DNA of 6,045 bases, taken from positions 8,569 to 14,613 of the forward strand of contig DBUL01000209.1 of the NCBI GenBank assembly GCA_002307905.1. Direction: 5' to 3'. The translations under genes were made by a program, and so were the position numbers. The stretch comes from Rhizobiaceae bacterium UBA1291. Its GTDB lineage: Bacteria > Pseudomonadota > Alphaproteobacteria > Rhizobiales > Rhizobiaceae. The notes under the pieces are model-generated. The model was not told where the DNA came from and made no database searches. It saw only the letters and a list, made by a program, of their open reading frames with translations. How positions within the stretch are numbered: the first letter of the stretch is position 1; each line of letters opens with the position of its first letter. This document shows positions 4,134 to 6,045 of the stretch, in pieces.

Positions 4134-6045
4134 ATGAAAACAATCGCAATCGACGTCGGCGACTTGCTGACAGTGTTGGGACAGGACGAAGTGGGACGGC
4201 GGATCGGCGAGGTGCCGGGCGTTGAAAGCGTTTCGGTGGATCACGAGGCCGAAAGAGCCACGGTCCGTTACGACGAAACCCGCATCAAGGTTGCCGAGAT
4301 CAAGTCCTTGGTGCAGCGGTCCGGGCGCGTCGCCGAGCCGCCTGCTGCTTCAACCGTTGAGGGTCACGACGGCCATGCAGCGGCAGAAGCGTTGCCAGCT
4401 AAGTCGGAACCCGCACCCAGCCATTCGGGCCACCGGTCCCATAATAAGCACGAAGGCCACTCCCCTTTGATGTTTCGGGACCGCTTCTGGCTCTCGCTCG
4501 CTCTTACTGTGCCGGTCGTTATCTGGTCCGCCCACATACAGGAACTACTCGGCTACCGGGCACCGGAGTTTCCCGGATCGGACTGGATCGGTCCCGTGCT
4601 CTCCACGGTGGTCTTCCTCTATGGGGGTCTGGTCTTCCTCCAAGGCGCGCTGCGAGAACTTCGGTCCCGCCTGCCGGGAATGATGACCCTCATCTCGCTC
4701 GCCATCACGGTCGCCTTCCTCTTCTCATGGGTCGTTCAGCTCAGGCTGATCGAGGCGGATGCGCTCTGGTGGGAGCTGGCCACGCTGGTCACGATCATGC
4801 TCCTCGGCCACTGGATTGAAATGCGGTCCATTAATCAGGCGGAGGGGGCACTGAAGGTACTGGCGAAGCTCCTTCCGGATACCGCGGCGAGGATCACCGA
4901 CGGGGGCGAGGAGAACGTCGCCGTCAGCGCGTTGCGCAATGGCGACCTGGTGCTCGTTCGCCCCGGCGAGAGCATCCCCGCGGACGGTTTGGTGCGAAAA
5001 GGGGAGAGCGACATCGACGAGGCGATGATCACCGGGGAGTCGAGGCCGGTGAAAAAACGGGAAGGCGACGAGGTGATCGCGGCCACGATCAATGGCGAGG
5101 GATCGCTGCGCGTCGAAGTGACCGGGACAGGCGACAAGACCAAGCTGTCCGGCATCATGCGTCTTGTGGCCGATGCGCAAACTTCCAAATCCAGAGCGCA
5201 GCACCTGGCAGACCGGGCAGCCCGGCTTCTGACCGTCGGAGCGATCGGGGCTGCCGTCGTCACCTTCGGGGCGTGGCAACTGGCAGGGGCGGCGATTGAT
5301 TTTTCCGTGGTGCGGATGGTTACAGTGCTGGTGATCGCCTGCCCACACGCTCTCGGGCTGGCTGTGCCGCTGGTGGTGGCCATATCCACGACGCTCGGGG
5401 CCCGCAATGGACTTCTGGTGCGGGACCGGCGCGGGCTCGAGGAGGCGCGCGATCTTGACACTGTGGTTTTCGATAAGACGGGAACATTGACGCTGGGCGA
5501 ATTCCGGGTCGTCGCCATGTCCGTCGCGGAGAGCCTGGCAGAGGACGAGGCCCTTCGCATCGCTTCCGGCATCGAAGCTGAGTCCCAGCATCCGATCGCC
5601 CGGGGGATCGTGAAGACCGCTGAAGACAAAGACATCGCGGTTCCGTCCGCCGACGCATTCCGCGCGATCACCGGTAAGGGCGTTGCGGCAACGATCGACG
5701 GCGTGGAGTATCATATGGGCGGTCCGGCGCTGCTCAGGGCCGAAGATGTTCAGGTGCCGCCGGCGCTTCTGGAGGCCGCCGGGGCGGCGGCCGACCGTGG
5801 GCAGGCGGCGATCTATCTCGTCCGTTCCGGCAAGGCCCTGGCCGTGTTCGCCGTGGCGGACGCGATCCGCGAAGAGAGTCGCGAGGCCATCGCGGCGCTG
5901 CACGAACGAGGGATCGAGGTCGCCATGTTGACCGGCGACGCGCAGGCCGTGGCCGATGCCGTCGCCAAGGAACTCGGAATTGACACCGTGTTCGCGGAAG
6001 TGTTGCCCGAGGACAAGGCGTCCAAGATTCGCGAGTTGCAGGCGC
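4134..6045 (+). CDS. copB: CopB-like copper-exporting P1B-type ATPase (CPH motif), 3' partial
   Basis: The frame opens at ATG 4134 after a strong AAAGGAG and continues for 637 codons to the window edge. Residues 1-66 have the length and strand-helix pattern of a heavy-metal-associated domain but lack CxxC. A His-rich linker follows (seven His between 78 and 109), then membrane helices near 118-135, 151-172, 181-202, 212-230, 363-385 and 392-415. Catalytic landmarks are TGES (300-303), the transmembrane metal site CPH (403-405), the phosphorylated Asp447 in DKTGT, HP (486-487), GKGV (514-517) and MLTGD (598-602). The GDGVNDAP hinge lies beyond the window. CPH instead of CPC, with a His-rich N-terminus, marks the CopB (P1B-3) group, which exports Cu(I) or Cu(II) from the cytoplasm. 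It ends the visible operon; the preceding Met-rich protein is a plausible periplasmic acceptor. Confidence 0.93.
   Translation, partial: MKTIAIDVGDLLTVLGQDEVGRRIGEVPGVESVSVDHEAERATVRYDETRIKVAEIKSLVQRSGRVAEPPAASTVEGHDGHAAAEALPAKSEPAPSHSGHRSHNKHEGHSPLMFRDRFWLSLALTVPVVIWSAHIQELLGYRAPEFPGSDWIGPVLSTVVFLYGGLVFLQGALRELRSRLPGMMTLISLAITVAFLFSWVVQLRLIEADALWWELATLVTIMLLGHWIEMRSINQAEGALKVLAKLLPDTAARITDGGEENVAVSALRNGDLVLVRPGESIPADGLVRKGESDIDEAMITGESRPVKKREGDEVIAATINGEGSLRVEVTGTGDKTKLSGIMRLVADAQTSKSRAQHLADRAARLLTVGAIGAAVVTFGAWQLAGAAIDFSVVRMVTVLVIACPHALGLAVPLVVAISTTLGARNGLLVRDRRGLEEARDLDTVVFDKTGTLTLGEFRVVAMSVAESLAEDEALRIASGIEAESQHPIARGIVKTAEDKDIAVPSADAFRAITGKGVAATIDGVEYHMGGPALLRAEDVQVPPALLEAAGAAADRGQAAIYLVRSGKALAVFAVADAIREESREAIAALHERGIEVAMLTGDAQAVADAVAKELGIDTVFAEVLPEDKASKIRELQA

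Noticed and set aside
4725..5903. A 392-codon open frame on the minus strand
   Set aside because: It is antisense to the CopB-like ATPase, whose motifs are all present on the plus strand. The translation is Arg/His/Gly-rich with no recognisable domain, typical of a shadow frame in GC-rich DNA.

Overview
The window is GC-rich and reads as an accessory or plasmid-type region of an alphaproteobacterium, most likely Rhizobiales. That placement rests on gene content and codon usage: an archaeal-type (type II) GAPDH, a DUF2933 protein with an isoprenylcysteine-methyltransferase-like protein, a CPH-type copper ATPase and an FNR/FixK-like box. No rRNA or other marker confirms it. Two divergent blocks meet at an intergenic region at 1731-1889. 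There is no sign of an insertion sequence, CRISPR array, tRNA or rRNA.

Left block, minus strand: an intact ten-helix EamA/DMT-family transporter (852-1730), then, 194 bases downstream, the first 219 codons of a type II glyceraldehyde-3-phosphate dehydrogenase (1-657) that runs off the window edge. The gap between them has two dyads that look like operators, so the dehydrogenase may have its own regulated promoter. The pairing recalls GAPDH plus exporter pairs such as ArsJ/GAPDH in arsenate detoxification, but both families here differ from those and the link is only a hypothesis.

Right block, plus strand, a compact copper-handling operon: (i) a small Cys-rich protein with a signal sequence and a Pro-rich C-terminus (1890-2294); (ii) two GC-rich hairpins (2299-2346); (iii) a possible 38-codon ORF (2379-2495); (iv) a DUF2933 membrane protein with a Gly/His tail (2492-2749); (v) an isoprenylcysteine-methyltransferase-like membrane protein (2739-3395); (vi) a secreted Met-rich protein (3430-4083); (vii) a CopB-like P1B ATPase with a CPH motif (4134 to the window end, 3' partial). 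Genes iii to v overlap or nearly overlap, and vi and vii have strong ribosome binding sites, so they are probably cotranscribed.

The regulation is the most interesting part. A 9/10 match to the FNR/FixK anaerobox lies at 1808-1821. If it works as a class II site, it places a transcription start near 1856, just ahead of the first ORF. That ORF followed by hairpins has the architecture of the copper-responsive upstream ORFs CutF and CruR, in which nascent-chain copper sensing controls downstream copper genes. The window may therefore hold a copper export module controlled by oxygen at transcription and by copper at translation. This is inference from sequence only.
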